DNA of 11,074 nucleotides from an uncultured Collinsella sp. (GCA_959020035.1 CAUEQX010000057.1:1-11074), one strand, 5' to 3'. Numbered from the stretch's first letter, positions 1 to 6,350 are shown. Made by a program: numbers and translations. The notes: a model not told the origin generated them from the sequence alone.

Positions 1-181
1 ACGCCGTACCGAGCTCGGCCACCACCAGGCCATAGGGAAGCAAAAACGTAATGATGAGGAAGATCCACCAGAAGAACTGCACGTTACCCATAGCAGATGC
101 CGGAGCGGCCGCCTCGATGGTAAAGACAACGCAGATAACCGAGAGGATGACCTCGAACAGGGAGAACTTTTTACCTGCCAC
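1..181 (-). CDS. APC-family amino acid/polyamine antiporter, AguD paralogue (5' part only)
   Basis: The reverse strand encodes 60 residues that run off the left edge, beginning VAGKKFSLFEVILSVICVVF. From the ICVVF segment onward about 37 of 45 residues match AguD (2301-3740), including FFWWIFLI-TFLLPYG and VVAELGT, so this is the first one to two membrane helices of a second antiporter of the same subfamily. The start is GTG at 181-179: an in-frame TAG lies just upstream, no other start fits, and AGGGGGA stands seven bases before it. The start lies inside the end of a candidate small ORF (171-353), so translation may be coupled. It follows aguA on the same strand, but a strong terminator lies between, so it may be a separate unit. 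Substrate cannot be told from this fragment; an agmatine, putrescine or other amine/amino acid exchanger is likely. Confidence 0.85.
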   Translation of the reverse strand, partial: MAGKKFSLFEVILSVICVVFTIEAAAPASAMGNVQFFWWIFLIITFLLPYGLVVAELGTA

Positions 182-353
182 GACACGCTCCCCCTACAGC
201 AAAAAGGATGGCATCTGTACCGAAGGCGCAGCCCAAGGTAGGGTTGCAGGCCGCGTCACCGGTGCAGGTGCCATCCCAAAGAGAAGAGAGGATGCAATTG
301 TTGGACCAACGCTCGCGGAACAGGCGCATGTAGATAACGATACGCTGGTACAT
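171..353 (-). CDS. candidate 60-aa Cys-containing small protein upstream of second antiporter
   Basis: An ATG at 353-351, preceded by GGAG with five bases of spacing, opens a 60-codon frame starting MYQRIVIYMRLFRERW and ending in TAA at 173-171. It contains five cysteines (C20, C30, C36, C42, C57) and a central TCTGDAACNPTLGC segment. Most of its codons are those preferred in this genome (TAC, CAG, ATC, CTG, CGC, GGC, TGC); only the last eight look unusual, where it overlaps the ribosome binding site and GTG start of the antiporter by 11 nt. I do not recognise the family. There is no clear signal peptide or transmembrane helix. It could be a real small protein, a translational coupling leader for the antiporter, or chance. 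Confidence 0.4.
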   Translation of the reverse strand: MYQRIVIYMRLFRERWSNNCILSSLWDGTCTGDAACNPTLGCAFGTDAILFAVGGACRGR

Positions 354-399
354 AGATACTCCGATCAAAACGGTCGCGCTCGCAACCGGAAACTATCAG

Positions 400-486
400 C
401 AATTGAATACGCGTCTGACCTGGGAAATTCAAGCGAACAATTGGCCTAACCCGCAATAAATCCCAGATCAGACGCGTACTCAATCA
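400..486 (-). repeat. long inverted repeat / RNA hairpin upstream of small ORF
   Basis: Arms 402-425 and 461-484 are complementary at 22 of 24 positions, with a 35-nt loop. Both mismatches (407/479 and 419/467) are A-C on the plus strand but G-U wobbles on the minus strand. Two more minus-strand G-U pairs (401/485 and 400/486) extend the helix to 26 bp. Minus-strand RNA can therefore pair along the whole arm, which favours an RNA structure transcribed leftwards over a protein operator. No U-tract follows, so it is not an ordinary terminator. It ends about 40 nt before the ribosome binding site of the 60-aa ORF, so it may lie in its leader. Confidence 0.6.
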
Positions 487-492
487 AAGAGG

Positions 493-526
493 CGGGCACT
501 CCCAAGTGGAGGCAACGGAGTGCCCA
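493..526. repeat. 9-bp perfect stem-loop
   Basis: GGGCACTCC (494-502) and GGAGTGCCC (517-525) pair perfectly around a 14-nt loop. On the minus strand 493/526 adds a G-U pair. It sits directly after the U-rich tail of the aguA terminator and before the long hairpin at 400-486. It has no U-tract of its own in either direction, so its role is unclear. Confidence 0.5.
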
Positions 527-628
527 AAGAAAAACCCAGCCGACCAAGACATCGAATAAACCGACCATCAATGCCCCGAGATGGTCACGGTGCGATTCAT
601 CGACTGTCCGATTGATCGGCTGGGTTTC
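526..628 (-). terminator. large palindromic rho-independent-type terminator downstream of aguA
   Basis: Arms 532-547 and 612-627 pair along 16 bp with one minus-strand G-U (544/615). The helix continues through bulges (548-551 with 605-608, 552-555 with 600-603) towards an inner hairpin GACCATC/GATGGTC (563-569 with 580-586). On the minus strand the 3' arm is followed at once by TTTTTCTTT (534-526). Stem plus U-tract about 100 nt after the aguA stop fits a terminator for the agu operon, though the apical part is much longer than usual. A smaller bulged hairpin GGGCAT...ATGCCC (659-684) lies between it and aguA. Confidence 0.65.
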
Positions 629-727
629 CGAGGTGCGGCAGATTGCCCTGAAAGAGGAGGGCATAGACCTTAAGGGTCATGCCCGACGATTGAAGGGCAA
701 GGTGCCGTGCCTCGGGAAGCCAGACAA

Positions 728-1933
728 TTACGCGGACGGCTCCTGCTGCGTAATGCAGTGGATGTTGCCGCCGCCGAAGACGACCTGCTCGGACTGGACG
801 CCGACGCACTTGTAGACGCCCTCGCCCCAGACCTCGTCATAGATCTTCTGGAGCGTGTCGACGGCCAGCTGGTCGTTCTCGTCGCCGTACTGCGGGACGA
901 TGACGCCGTGGTTGGTGACCAGGTAGTTCATGTAGGACGCGATCAGCGGCTCGTCGGGGACGCGCGGCTCGGCGTTCTCGTCGGCGTCGATGGTGTCGCA
1001 GGAGGCCTGGTCCATGAACAGCGGGTTCACGGGCATGCAGAGCTTGTAGACCTTCATCTTGCGGCCCTTGGCGTCAACGGCGTTGGAGAGGGTCTCGTAG
1101 GCAGCGTGGCACTGCTCGTAGAACGGATACTCGGGATCGTCGGTCCAGATGCAGGCCATGACGCCCGGGGCGATGAACGTGGCGACGTCGTCGATGTGGC
1201 CGTTGGTCTCCTCGGGGTCGATGCCCTCCTTGACCCAGATGACCTTCTCGACACCCAGGTAATCCTTGAGGTGCTCATCCATGTAGGCGCGGAGTTCCTC
1301 GCTCCAGGGCTCAAACTTCTTGTGGTACTTGGGCCAGATGGACTCGGGATCCTCTTCCTCCTCGAGCACCGCAGAGCAGGTGCGGCCCGGGGAAAGCAGG
1401 CACTGGTCGGTCACGACAAGGGTGCCCTCGCCGTCGACGGTGATGGAGCCGCCCTCGAGGATCATGTCATCGGGACGATAGCGGCGGCAGCCGGAGAGCT
1501 CAGCCATCTTGAGGGCGATCTGCTCGTCCTTGTCCCACGGGAAGTACAGGCCGTCGACGAGGCCGCCGTAGGCGTTGAAGTGCCAGTGGTTGGCGCGCTT
1601 CTCACCCTTGCCGTTGATGACGTAGGTGGCGGCGGTGTCGCGGAACCAGGCGTCGTCGGTGGTCATCTCGATGACGGTGACGTTCTCGTCCTCCTCGAAG
1701 ACGGCCTTACAGTTGGCATAGTCGACCTGGTTGGCGCACATGGTAACCGGGGTGAACTCGGCGATGGCGCGGGCGATGGCGGCATACTGCTTCTGAGCCG
1801 GCTTGGCGCCGTGGGCCCAGGTGTCGGTGCGGTGGGGCCAACCCATCCACACGCGATCCTGCGGGGCGAACTCAGCGGGCATAAAGAAGCCGTCGGCCTT
1901 GGGGGTGGACTCGGACTCGGTGATCGTACGCAT
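728..1933 (-). CDS. aguA: agmatine deiminase (agmatine iminohydrolase)
   Basis: A 401-residue cytoplasmic enzyme of the guanidino-group-modifying (pentein-fold) family; it hydrolyses agmatine to N-carbamoylputrescine and ammonia. Visible motifs: PAEFAPQDRVWMGWP near residues 19-33, DDAW (93-96), WHFNAYGGLVDGLYFPWD (117-134), EGGS (160-163), GHIDD (245-249), PQYGDEND (347-354) and the C-terminal GGGNIHCITQQEP, whose C393 is the expected nucleophile; H246 and the Asp residues of DDAW and GHIDD complete the usual active site. Start chosen at ATG 1933-1931 because GGAGGAAATCTT directly precedes it; longer frames upstream are not family-like. Oddities: roughly 20-25 extra acidic/aromatic residues at about 185-211 compared with Enterococcus-type enzymes as I recall them, and AATY where GPTF or GPSF is usual after DDAWxRD. 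It is third in the aguB-aguD-aguA order, 367 nt after aguD. Confidence 0.95.
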   Translation of the reverse strand: MRTITESESTPKADGFFMPAEFAPQDRVWMGWPHRTDTWAHGAKPAQKQYAAIARAIAEFTPVTMCANQVDYANCKAVFEEDENVTVIEMTTDDAWFRDTAATYVINGKGEKRANHWHFNAYGGLVDGLYFPWDKDEQIALKMAELSGCRRYRPDDMILEGGSITVDGEGTLVVTDQCLLSPGRTCSAVLEEEEDPESIWPKYHKKFEPWSEELRAYMDEHLKDYLGVEKVIWVKEGIDPEETNGHIDDVATFIAPGVMACIWTDDPEYPFYEQCHAAYETLSNAVDAKGRKMKVYKLCMPVNPLFMDQASCDTIDADENAEPRVPDEPLIASYMNYLVTNHGVIVPQYGDENDQLAVDTLQKIYDEVWGEGVYKCVGVQSEQVVFGGGNIHCITQQEPSA

Positions 1934-2300
1934 AAGATTTCCTCCAAATCGAACGATCGCTTGCTGCGGGCGGGTTACCCGCAGCCTAAAACCAAGAGAT
2001 GGTAGGCGCCCGTTCCCCGGCAAAGGTCGGGGCGCCCGGCGCCGGTTTTCACGGAGTCGCACCGGCAAGCGACGACGTAACCAAGTGCGCGGAGACAAAA
2101 CGCACGAAGGATACGGAAGAGAGATTGGGGTGGGCGGTGGTTACCGGAGCTATCGCTCACGCCCACCCCGGGGAATGGTTAGCAAACCTGTCGCTTGGGC
2201 ACGTCTCCGAAGAGGCTAGAGTGCCCGGAGTCGGGAGCGACAAGCCCGACGAAGCGCACGTTGGTACGCGAGGAGGGTTGGAGCCCCAGAACCGGGTGCT
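1934..2300 (-). other. aguD-aguA spacer with many hairpins, no gene
   Basis: No convincing ORF is present in these 367 nt. It holds several perfect stems: CTGCGGG/CCCGCAG (1963-1983), just before the aguA ribosome binding site; GCCGGT/ACCGGC (2041-2066); GGGGTGGGCG/CGCCCACCCC (2127-2169); GGGCAC/GTGCCC (2197-2226), which on the minus strand encloses CTC-TTCG-GAG, a UUCG-type tetraloop; and GTCGGG/CCCGAC (around 2230-2250). I looked for the conserved cores of guanidine, c-di-GMP and cobalamin riboswitches and saw none. It may contain an internal terminator, processing sites or a leader that sets aguA expression apart from aguD. Confidence 0.5.
2115..2169 (-). terminator. possible internal terminator or mRNA-stabilising hairpin after aguD
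   Basis: A 10-bp perfect GC-rich stem (2127-2136 with 2160-2169) encloses a 23-nt loop. On the minus strand it is followed by AATCTCTCTTCC, which is pyrimidine-rich but a poor U-tract. It could attenuate transcription between aguD and aguA, or protect the 3' end of a processed upstream message. The weak tail keeps the terminator call uncertain. Confidence 0.3.
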
Positions 2301-3740
2301 CTAGTTCTCCTCGGCCTCGACGGCCTCCTCAGCGAGACGCTGAGCTGCCAGCTCGGGAGTGAGGCCCTTGTACTCGGTCTCGCGGCCCTTGGCGCTGACG
2401 ACGCGGACAACCTCGCCGATGAGCAGAAGCACGATGAAGATAACGATCATCGGGAGCTTGTCGCCAATCTCGGCGGCGGAGAGCGGCACCAGCGTTGCAA
2501 CGATGGCCAGGATCAGCTCGATGCAAGGGATGGCCAGCATGACCTTCATCATGGCACCCTTAAACGGGAACGTGAAGATGCGCTCGCGGTCGGGGTCGTT
2601 CTTGCGAAGGTTGAGGAACGCCGGGAACATCGGGATGTAGGTCAGCAGCAGGAAGACGACGGAGGTGCCGAAGAGCATCCAGAAGACGCCGTTGGAGATG
2701 GCGTCGATGGGAACGAGCTGCAGGCACAGCACCAGGGAGGCAACGACGGCGTTGACCAGGTTGGCGCCGTTGGGCATGTCATCATCCGAAATCATCGAGG
2801 CGAAGACCTTGGGCATGTTGCCGTGCTCGGCAGCGTAGCGGGCGACGGAGTTGACGCCGAAGGACCAGGCGGCCATGTTGGCGAACAGGGTGATCAGGAA
2901 GGCGATGCAGATGACCTTGAAGATCATGGAGTCGCCCACCATGGTCTGGACTGCGACAATCATGCCATAGTCGGGGTCGATGGAATCGGCCGGCACAGCA
3001 GCGCCGATGCCAAAGCCAGCGAACAGGTAGATCACGGCGATGGACAGGCCACCGACGATGATAGCCTTGGGGATATCGCGAGCGGGATCGGCCATGTCGT
3101 CGGTCATGGTGCAGATGACCTCGAAGCCCATGAAGTTAAAGATGATGATCGACAGGTAGCCGAGAGCGTTGGTGTTGGTGAGCTCGGGCAGGAAGGTGGC
3201 AGCGGACATGTCGTTCGCAAAACCGTTCTCCATGGCATACCAAATGCCCAAAGCGCCAACGATAACGGCGACAGCGACCTTGATGATGGCGCCACCGTTA
3301 AGGACCCACTCGGAGTCGGCCGCCTTGGAGCGGCCCATGAGGTAGACGATCCACACAAAGGCAAGATCGATACCCATCTTGGCGATCAAGTTGAACTCGA
3401 CGCCAAAGACCATGCCCAAAATGTCGGGGAACATGGTAGCCAGCGAGGCGATCCACAGCGGGTAGTTGACCCAGTAGTAGTACGAGATGCGGGCGCCCCA
3501 TTTGTCGCCCAGGCCATCGCGTACCCAGTCGTAAATGCCGCCCTCGCCGTCATAGGTGGTACCGAGCTCGGCGACAACCATGCCGTAGGGAAGCAGGAAG
3601 GTCAGGATCAGGAAGATCCACCAGAAGAACTGCTGGTTGCCAATGGCAGCAGCAGGAGCGGCGGCCTCGCAAACGAAGACGACGCAGATGATGGTCGAAA
3701 TGACCGTCAAGAAGGAAAGCTTTTTCTTTCCGTCGCTCAT
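2301..3740 (-). CDS. aguD: agmatine/putrescine antiporter, APC superfamily
   Basis: A 479-residue integral membrane protein of the APC amino acid transporter superfamily (glutamate/GABA-antiporter-like group), with about twelve hydrophobic helices. Visible features: the first helix with EAAAPAAAIGN (25-35), the FFWWIFLILTFLLPYG helix (38-53), VAELGT then EGGIYDWVRDGLGDKWG (66-82), and FNFMGFEVICTMTDDM followed by DPARDIPKAI (201-227), typical of the family's sixth helix and following loop. The acidic C-terminal tail ends EEAVEAEEN. ATG at 3740-3738 follows AAGGAG with good spacing. Its place between aguB and aguA is the basis for calling the substrate pair agmatine in and putrescine out; sequence alone gives only the family. 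It lies 133 nt after aguB with two hairpins between. A close paralogue starts at the left window edge. Confidence 0.85.
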   Translation of the reverse strand: MSDGKKKLSFLTVISTIICVVFVCEAAAPAAAIGNQQFFWWIFLILTFLLPYGMVVAELGTTYDGEGGIYDWVRDGLGDKWGARISYYYWVNYPLWIASLATMFPDILGMVFGVEFNLIAKMGIDLAFVWIVYLMGRSKAADSEWVLNGGAIIKVAVAVIVGALGIWYAMENGFANDMSAATFLPELTNTNALGYLSIIIFNFMGFEVICTMTDDMADPARDIPKAIIVGGLSIAVIYLFAGFGIGAAVPADSIDPDYGMIVAVQTMVGDSMIFKVICIAFLITLFANMAAWSFGVNSVARYAAEHGNMPKVFASMISDDDMPNGANLVNAVVASLVLCLQLVPIDAISNGVFWMLFGTSVVFLLLTYIPMFPAFLNLRKNDPDRERIFTFPFKGAMMKVMLAIPCIELILAIVATLVPLSAAEIGDKLPMIVIFIVLLLIGEVVRVVSAKGRETEYKGLTPELAAQRLAEEAVEAEEN

Positions 3741-3873
3741 GATGAGCTCCTTCGCTCAGTCTTGGACAGATCCGAGGCCCTAAGGTATTAAGGCAATTGC
3801 TTGGGCCTCGGTGAGCGGGCGACAGGAGACGAGCATCCGCCGCCCGCAAACGTGCTTTTAGAAGCCTTGAGGC
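3741..3873 (-). repeat. two perfect hairpins in the aguB-aguD spacer
   Basis: GCGGGCG/CGCCCGC (3815-3821 with 3841-3847, loop 19 nt) and CCGAGGCCC/GGGCCTCGG (3772-3780 with 3803-3811, loop 22 nt) stand side by side between the aguB stop and the aguD ribosome binding site. Neither is followed by a U-tract on the minus strand, so they look more like processing or stabilising hairpins in a polycistronic message than terminators. A further short palindrome, AAGCC-TTGA-GGCTT, overlaps the aguB stop codon. Confidence 0.5.
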
Positions 3874-4947
3874 TTAGAGCTGCTCGAGAGCCTCGAGAGC
3901 GGCGTGGAGCTCAGCCTTGGCGGAGTACTCGACACCCTCGTCGTTGAGCGGGGTGCGCTTGCCCAGGGCGGCAAGGAGAGCACGGATGGAGTGCTTGCGG
4001 TTCTCGGCCTCGACCCAGCACAGGGAGCGCTCGGGATCGTCCATGACTTCGTCGACGACCTCCTCGTTGCGGGTGGCCGGCAGGCAGTGCATGAACTTGG
4101 AGTTGGGGCCGGCAAAGTTCATCATGTCCATGGTGACCTGATACTTGGGATAGAACACGTCCATGTAGTTCTCGCCCGAGACCTCCTCGTCGTACAGGCC
4201 ATACCACACGTCGGTGTAGATGAAGTCGGCGCCCTTGATGCACTCGATGTCGTCGGAGATGACGACAGAGCCGCCGGAGACCTTGCAGTTCTCCTCGGCG
4301 ATGGCCATCATCTGCTTGCCGAACTCGGCGCGCTCCTCGACGGTGCCAACGTGCAGGCCGCCGTCGGGGATCTGGTGGCCCTTAGGTCCAAACTGGACAA
4401 ACTTCATGCCGACCTTGGAGGCGATGAACATGAGGGAGACGCAGACCTGGGTGGCGTCGCCGATGAAGGCCAGGGTGCAGTCCTCGATCTTCTTGCCCTC
4501 GGGGAGGTTCTCGAGCATGGTCATGAGGTCGCCCATCTCCTGCGTGGGATGGTTGAACTCGGACATGCCGTTGATGACGGGCACAGCGGAGCCCTCGGCG
4601 AGGCCGACGACGTCCTTGTGACGGTCAACGCGAGCCATCATGATGTCGAGCAGCGAGCCCATAACGCGAGCGGTGTCGCCCAGGGACTCGTGACCGCCGA
4701 GCTGGATGGTGCCAGGGCCATAGAACTGAGCATGGCCGCCGAGGTCGGTCATAGCGGTCTCGAAGGAAAGACGAGTGCGGGTGGAGACCTGCTGGAAGAT
4801 CATGCCAAGGCTCTTGTTGCGGAGCAGGTGCGGATAATAACCGTCAACCTTGATGGCCTTCTTCATTGCCAGGCCAAGATCCTCGATAGCCAGGATCTGC
4901 TCTTTGGTGAAGTCGTTGGTGTCGATGAAATCCTTAGGCAGTGCCAT
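3874..4947 (-). CDS. aguB: putrescine carbamoyltransferase
   Basis: A 357-residue cytoplasmic transcarbamylase that phosphorolyses carbamoylputrescine to putrescine and carbamoyl phosphate. The carbamoyl-phosphate site STRTR (55-59), HPTQ (133-136) and HCLPATR (287-293) are intact. The substrate loop reads DVWYGLYDE (246-254) where ornithine carbamoyltransferases have a DVWxSMG type motif; the YGLY form points to putrescine rather than ornithine as substrate, and the neighbouring aguD and aguA agree. The start is ATG 4947-4945 (MALPKDF), preceded by GGAAAGGAAATCGAC; the frame stays open upstream to 5028, but that extension has no comparable binding site and does not look family-like. It is the first gene of the agu operon and faces the AguR operator region. 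The symbol ptcA is also used. Confidence 0.93.
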   Translation of the reverse strand: MALPKDFIDTNDFTKEQILAIEDLGLAMKKAIKVDGYYPHLLRNKSLGMIFQQVSTRTRLSFETAMTDLGGHAQFYGPGTIQLGGHESLGDTARVMGSLLDIMMARVDRHKDVVGLAEGSAVPVINGMSEFNHPTQEMGDLMTMLENLPEGKKIEDCTLAFIGDATQVCVSLMFIASKVGMKFVQFGPKGHQIPDGGLHVGTVEERAEFGKQMMAIAEENCKVSGGSVVISDDIECIKGADFIYTDVWYGLYDEEVSGENYMDVFYPKYQVTMDMMNFAGPNSKFMHCLPATRNEEVVDEVMDDPERSLCWVEAENRKHSIRALLAALGKRTPLNDEGVEYSAKAELHAALEALEQL

Positions 4948-5070
4948 GTCGATTTCCTTTCCGCCGGTCTTGCCGACTATTACTATGAGGCGCTCGAACA
5001 TCACGCCTCGTGTTGACAAGACCATCATTCACCCGTATGCAATTTTTACCTAGTTTATTCGGGATTAAAG

Positions 5071-5160
5071 ACCGTTCACGGAGTTACACCCCCTCTAAAC
5101 CAATATAAACCCGCAGGTCAAGAGTTTACAGGGGGTTTACCATCTAGAACCGCGAACGGT
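5071..5160. promoter_or_regulatory. nested inverted repeats, candidate AguR operator
   Basis: In the 330-nt divergent aguB/aguR interval, ACCCCCTCTAAAC (5088-5100) and GTTTACAGGGGGT (5124-5136) form an inverted repeat matching at 12 of 13 positions with a 23-nt spacer. Outside them, ACCGTTCACGG (5071-5081) and CCGCGAACGGT (5150-5160) match at 10 of 11. The outer arms are not equally distant from the inner ones (6 and 13 nt). Two dyads between a LuxR-type regulator and its likely target operon are what an activator binding region should look like. Location points to AguR, but binding is inferred. Confidence 0.6.
5105..5120 (-). repeat. copy 1 of 16-nt intergenic motif TGACCTGCGRKTTYAT
   Basis: Read on the minus strand it is TGACCTGCGGGTTTAT. 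It lies exactly in the spacer between the inner operator arms. The other copies are at 6405-6420 and 10812-10827; thirteen of sixteen positions are identical in all three. Confidence 0.5.
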
Positions 5161-5208
5161 ATGCGGCTATGCTGTATCTCGGCGCCTAATCCGCAATGAA
5201 ACGAAGGG

Positions 5209-5238
5209 TTGAGACGTCTATATCCCACAAGGTATACA
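5209..5238 (+). promoter_or_regulatory. possible sigma-70-type promoter of aguR
   Basis: TTGAGA (5209-5214) and TATACA (5233-5238) are separated by 18 nt, about 40 nt before the aguR start. The -35 box matches the consensus at five of six positions and the -10 box at four. No equally good pair was seen for aguB, which would fit an activator-dependent promoter there. Confidence 0.35.
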
Positions 5239-5277
5239 GAGCTCGGCCATAGAATAAATGAGATGGGACGGTGACAG

Positions 5278-6243
5278 ATGAACACCCTGATGTTCTTCTA
5301 TACCCTAGCGATACTCGTGATCTGTATTGTGACGGCGGTGCTCTCGCTTGCCGCCTATGCCTCATCTCGTCGACGCTTCTTTATCTATGGCAGCGGCGTA
5401 TTTATCTGCTATGCCATCGAGATGACCGAGATTTTCTTTTTTGAATACACGCTGCAAAACCAGAGTTTTCCAGCCAGCGACTATTACTCAATTACCATGC
5501 CTGTGTTGCGGACCTTTGTGGCGACCGCTTCGCAGGCTTTTATTTGGCTCATTGCCATGGATTTGCTCGACAAGCATTCAAAAAAGCAGTTTGTCATTCC
5601 CGTCGCAACGTTCTTGCTGAGCGAGCTGCTGATTATCGTCGCTGTCCCCTACGGCCCCATTCATCAATGGCTCTACTACACGATGCGTCAGGTATTCCTT
5701 GTTTTCGTGGGGCTATATATCTTTTGGACGGCACGCAAGAGCACGCAAGTCGAGCTGAAGGCACGCGTTAACAACCAACGAAAGCACCTGATTATCGGCG
5801 CTATTCTGGTCGGTTGCATCGTTGCCGAGGATTTCTACAACATTCTGATTGTCCCCATGAGTCTGGCGCCCTCTTGGCTGCAACTATATCTGTCCGAGCG
5901 CAACTTTAGCGAAAACGTCTTTGCCTGCTACTTTGCGATTCTGCTGATCATCTACGCCTATCACGTGCTCTCGATTCGCATGCAGGAGGCGCCCGAGGAA
6001 AAGAACGTCAGTGATCTTGATCGACACATCGAAGAGCAGATGCCCTTCTATCGCAACGCCTACAAGCTCTCCAACCGTGAGACCGAAGTTATGCGTCTGG
6101 TCGTACTGGGCAAATCGAACCAAGAGATCGCCGACGAGCTATTCCTTGCCGTGGGCACCGTCAAGACCCACATCCACAACATCCTGGTCAAAACCGAACA
6201 GCAAAACCGCACGACGCTCATCCTGCATTTTTGGAAGCGATAA
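5278..6243 (+). CDS. aguR: membrane-bound LuxR-family transcriptional regulator of agmatine catabolism
   Basis: A 321-residue protein with about seven hydrophobic helices in the first 235 residues (roughly 5-27, 34-54, 77-97, 104-123, 133-150, 171-191, 215-234), then a short acidic linker and a C-terminal LuxR-type helix-turn-helix (264-306): LSNRETEVMRLV, the recognition region KSNQEIADELFLAVGTVKTHI, and NILVKTEQQNR. AguR of Lactococcus and Streptococcus has the same architecture and senses agmatine while activating the agu operon from the membrane; divergent placement next to aguB supports the same role here. Seven-helix LuxR proteins are numerous in Coriobacteriia, so the assignment rests on architecture plus context. 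ATG 5278 has only a weak upstream purine stretch. The stop codon lies within a terminator stem. Confidence 0.85.
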   Translation: MNTLMFFYTLAILVICIVTAVLSLAAYASSRRRFFIYGSGVFICYAIEMTEIFFFEYTLQNQSFPASDYYSITMPVLRTFVATASQAFIWLIAMDLLDKHSKKQFVIPVATFLLSELLIIVAVPYGPIHQWLYYTMRQVFLVFVGLYIFWTARKSTQVELKARVNNQRKHLIIGAILVGCIVAEDFYNILIVPMSLAPSWLQLYLSERNFSENVFACYFAILLIIYAYHVLSIRMQEAPEEKNVSDLDRHIEEQMPFYRNAYKLSNRETEVMRLVVLGKSNQEIADELFLAVGTVKTHIHNILVKTEQQNRTTLILHFWKR

Positions 6244-6282
6244 CCTGCCAAAAAGGGACAGGTTTATTTTGGCAGGTTTTAT
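6242..6282 (+). terminator. terminator overlapping the aguR stop codon
   Basis: AACCTGCCAAAA (6242-6253) pairs over 12 bp with TTTTGGCAGGTT (6267-6278), followed by TTAT. The same 5' half can also pair with a nearer CAGGTT (6259-6264), giving two exclusive folds. The stem starts in the last bases of the stop codon. The block may be a dispersed repeat of the genus. Confidence 0.6.
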
Positions 6283-6295
6283 CTGGGCAAACGCC

Positions 6296-6337
6296 AAAAA
6301 CCGCCGCGAGGGAGCTACTTTCCCTCGCGGCGGTTTT
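6296..6337. terminator. strong bidirectional terminator, twin of the one at 6488-6541
   Basis: A 17-bp perfect stem (6297-6313 with 6321-6337) has a seven-base loop and ends in A-run and T-run sides, so it works in both directions. It lies between the convergent aguR and ABC permease genes. Its CCGCCGCGAGGGAGCT core is almost the same as in the third terminator. Confidence 0.85.
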
Positions 6338-6350
6338 CTAGCAGTAAAAC

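Noticed and set aside
531..628. Integron attC-like or other recombination site
   Set aside because: The palindrome has bulges as attC does, but no RYYYAAC/GTRRRRY core pair at its ends and a U-tract follows it, so a terminator explains it better.
707..2005. Long plus-strand open frame antisense to aguA, and similar ones at 2823-3791 and 3904-5016
   Set aside because: They are mirror frames of clearly identified enzymes and a transporter, kept open by GC-rich third positions; their products are Val/Gly/Asp/His-rich low-complexity with no family motif.
1934..2300. Known riboswitch in the aguD-aguA spacer
   Set aside because: No conserved core of the guanidine, c-di-GMP or cobalamin classes could be found on either strand; left as unclassified hairpins.
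4948..5028. Longer start for aguB
   Set aside because: The 27-residue extension reads unlike the family N-terminus, and a much better ribosome binding site precedes ATG 4947.
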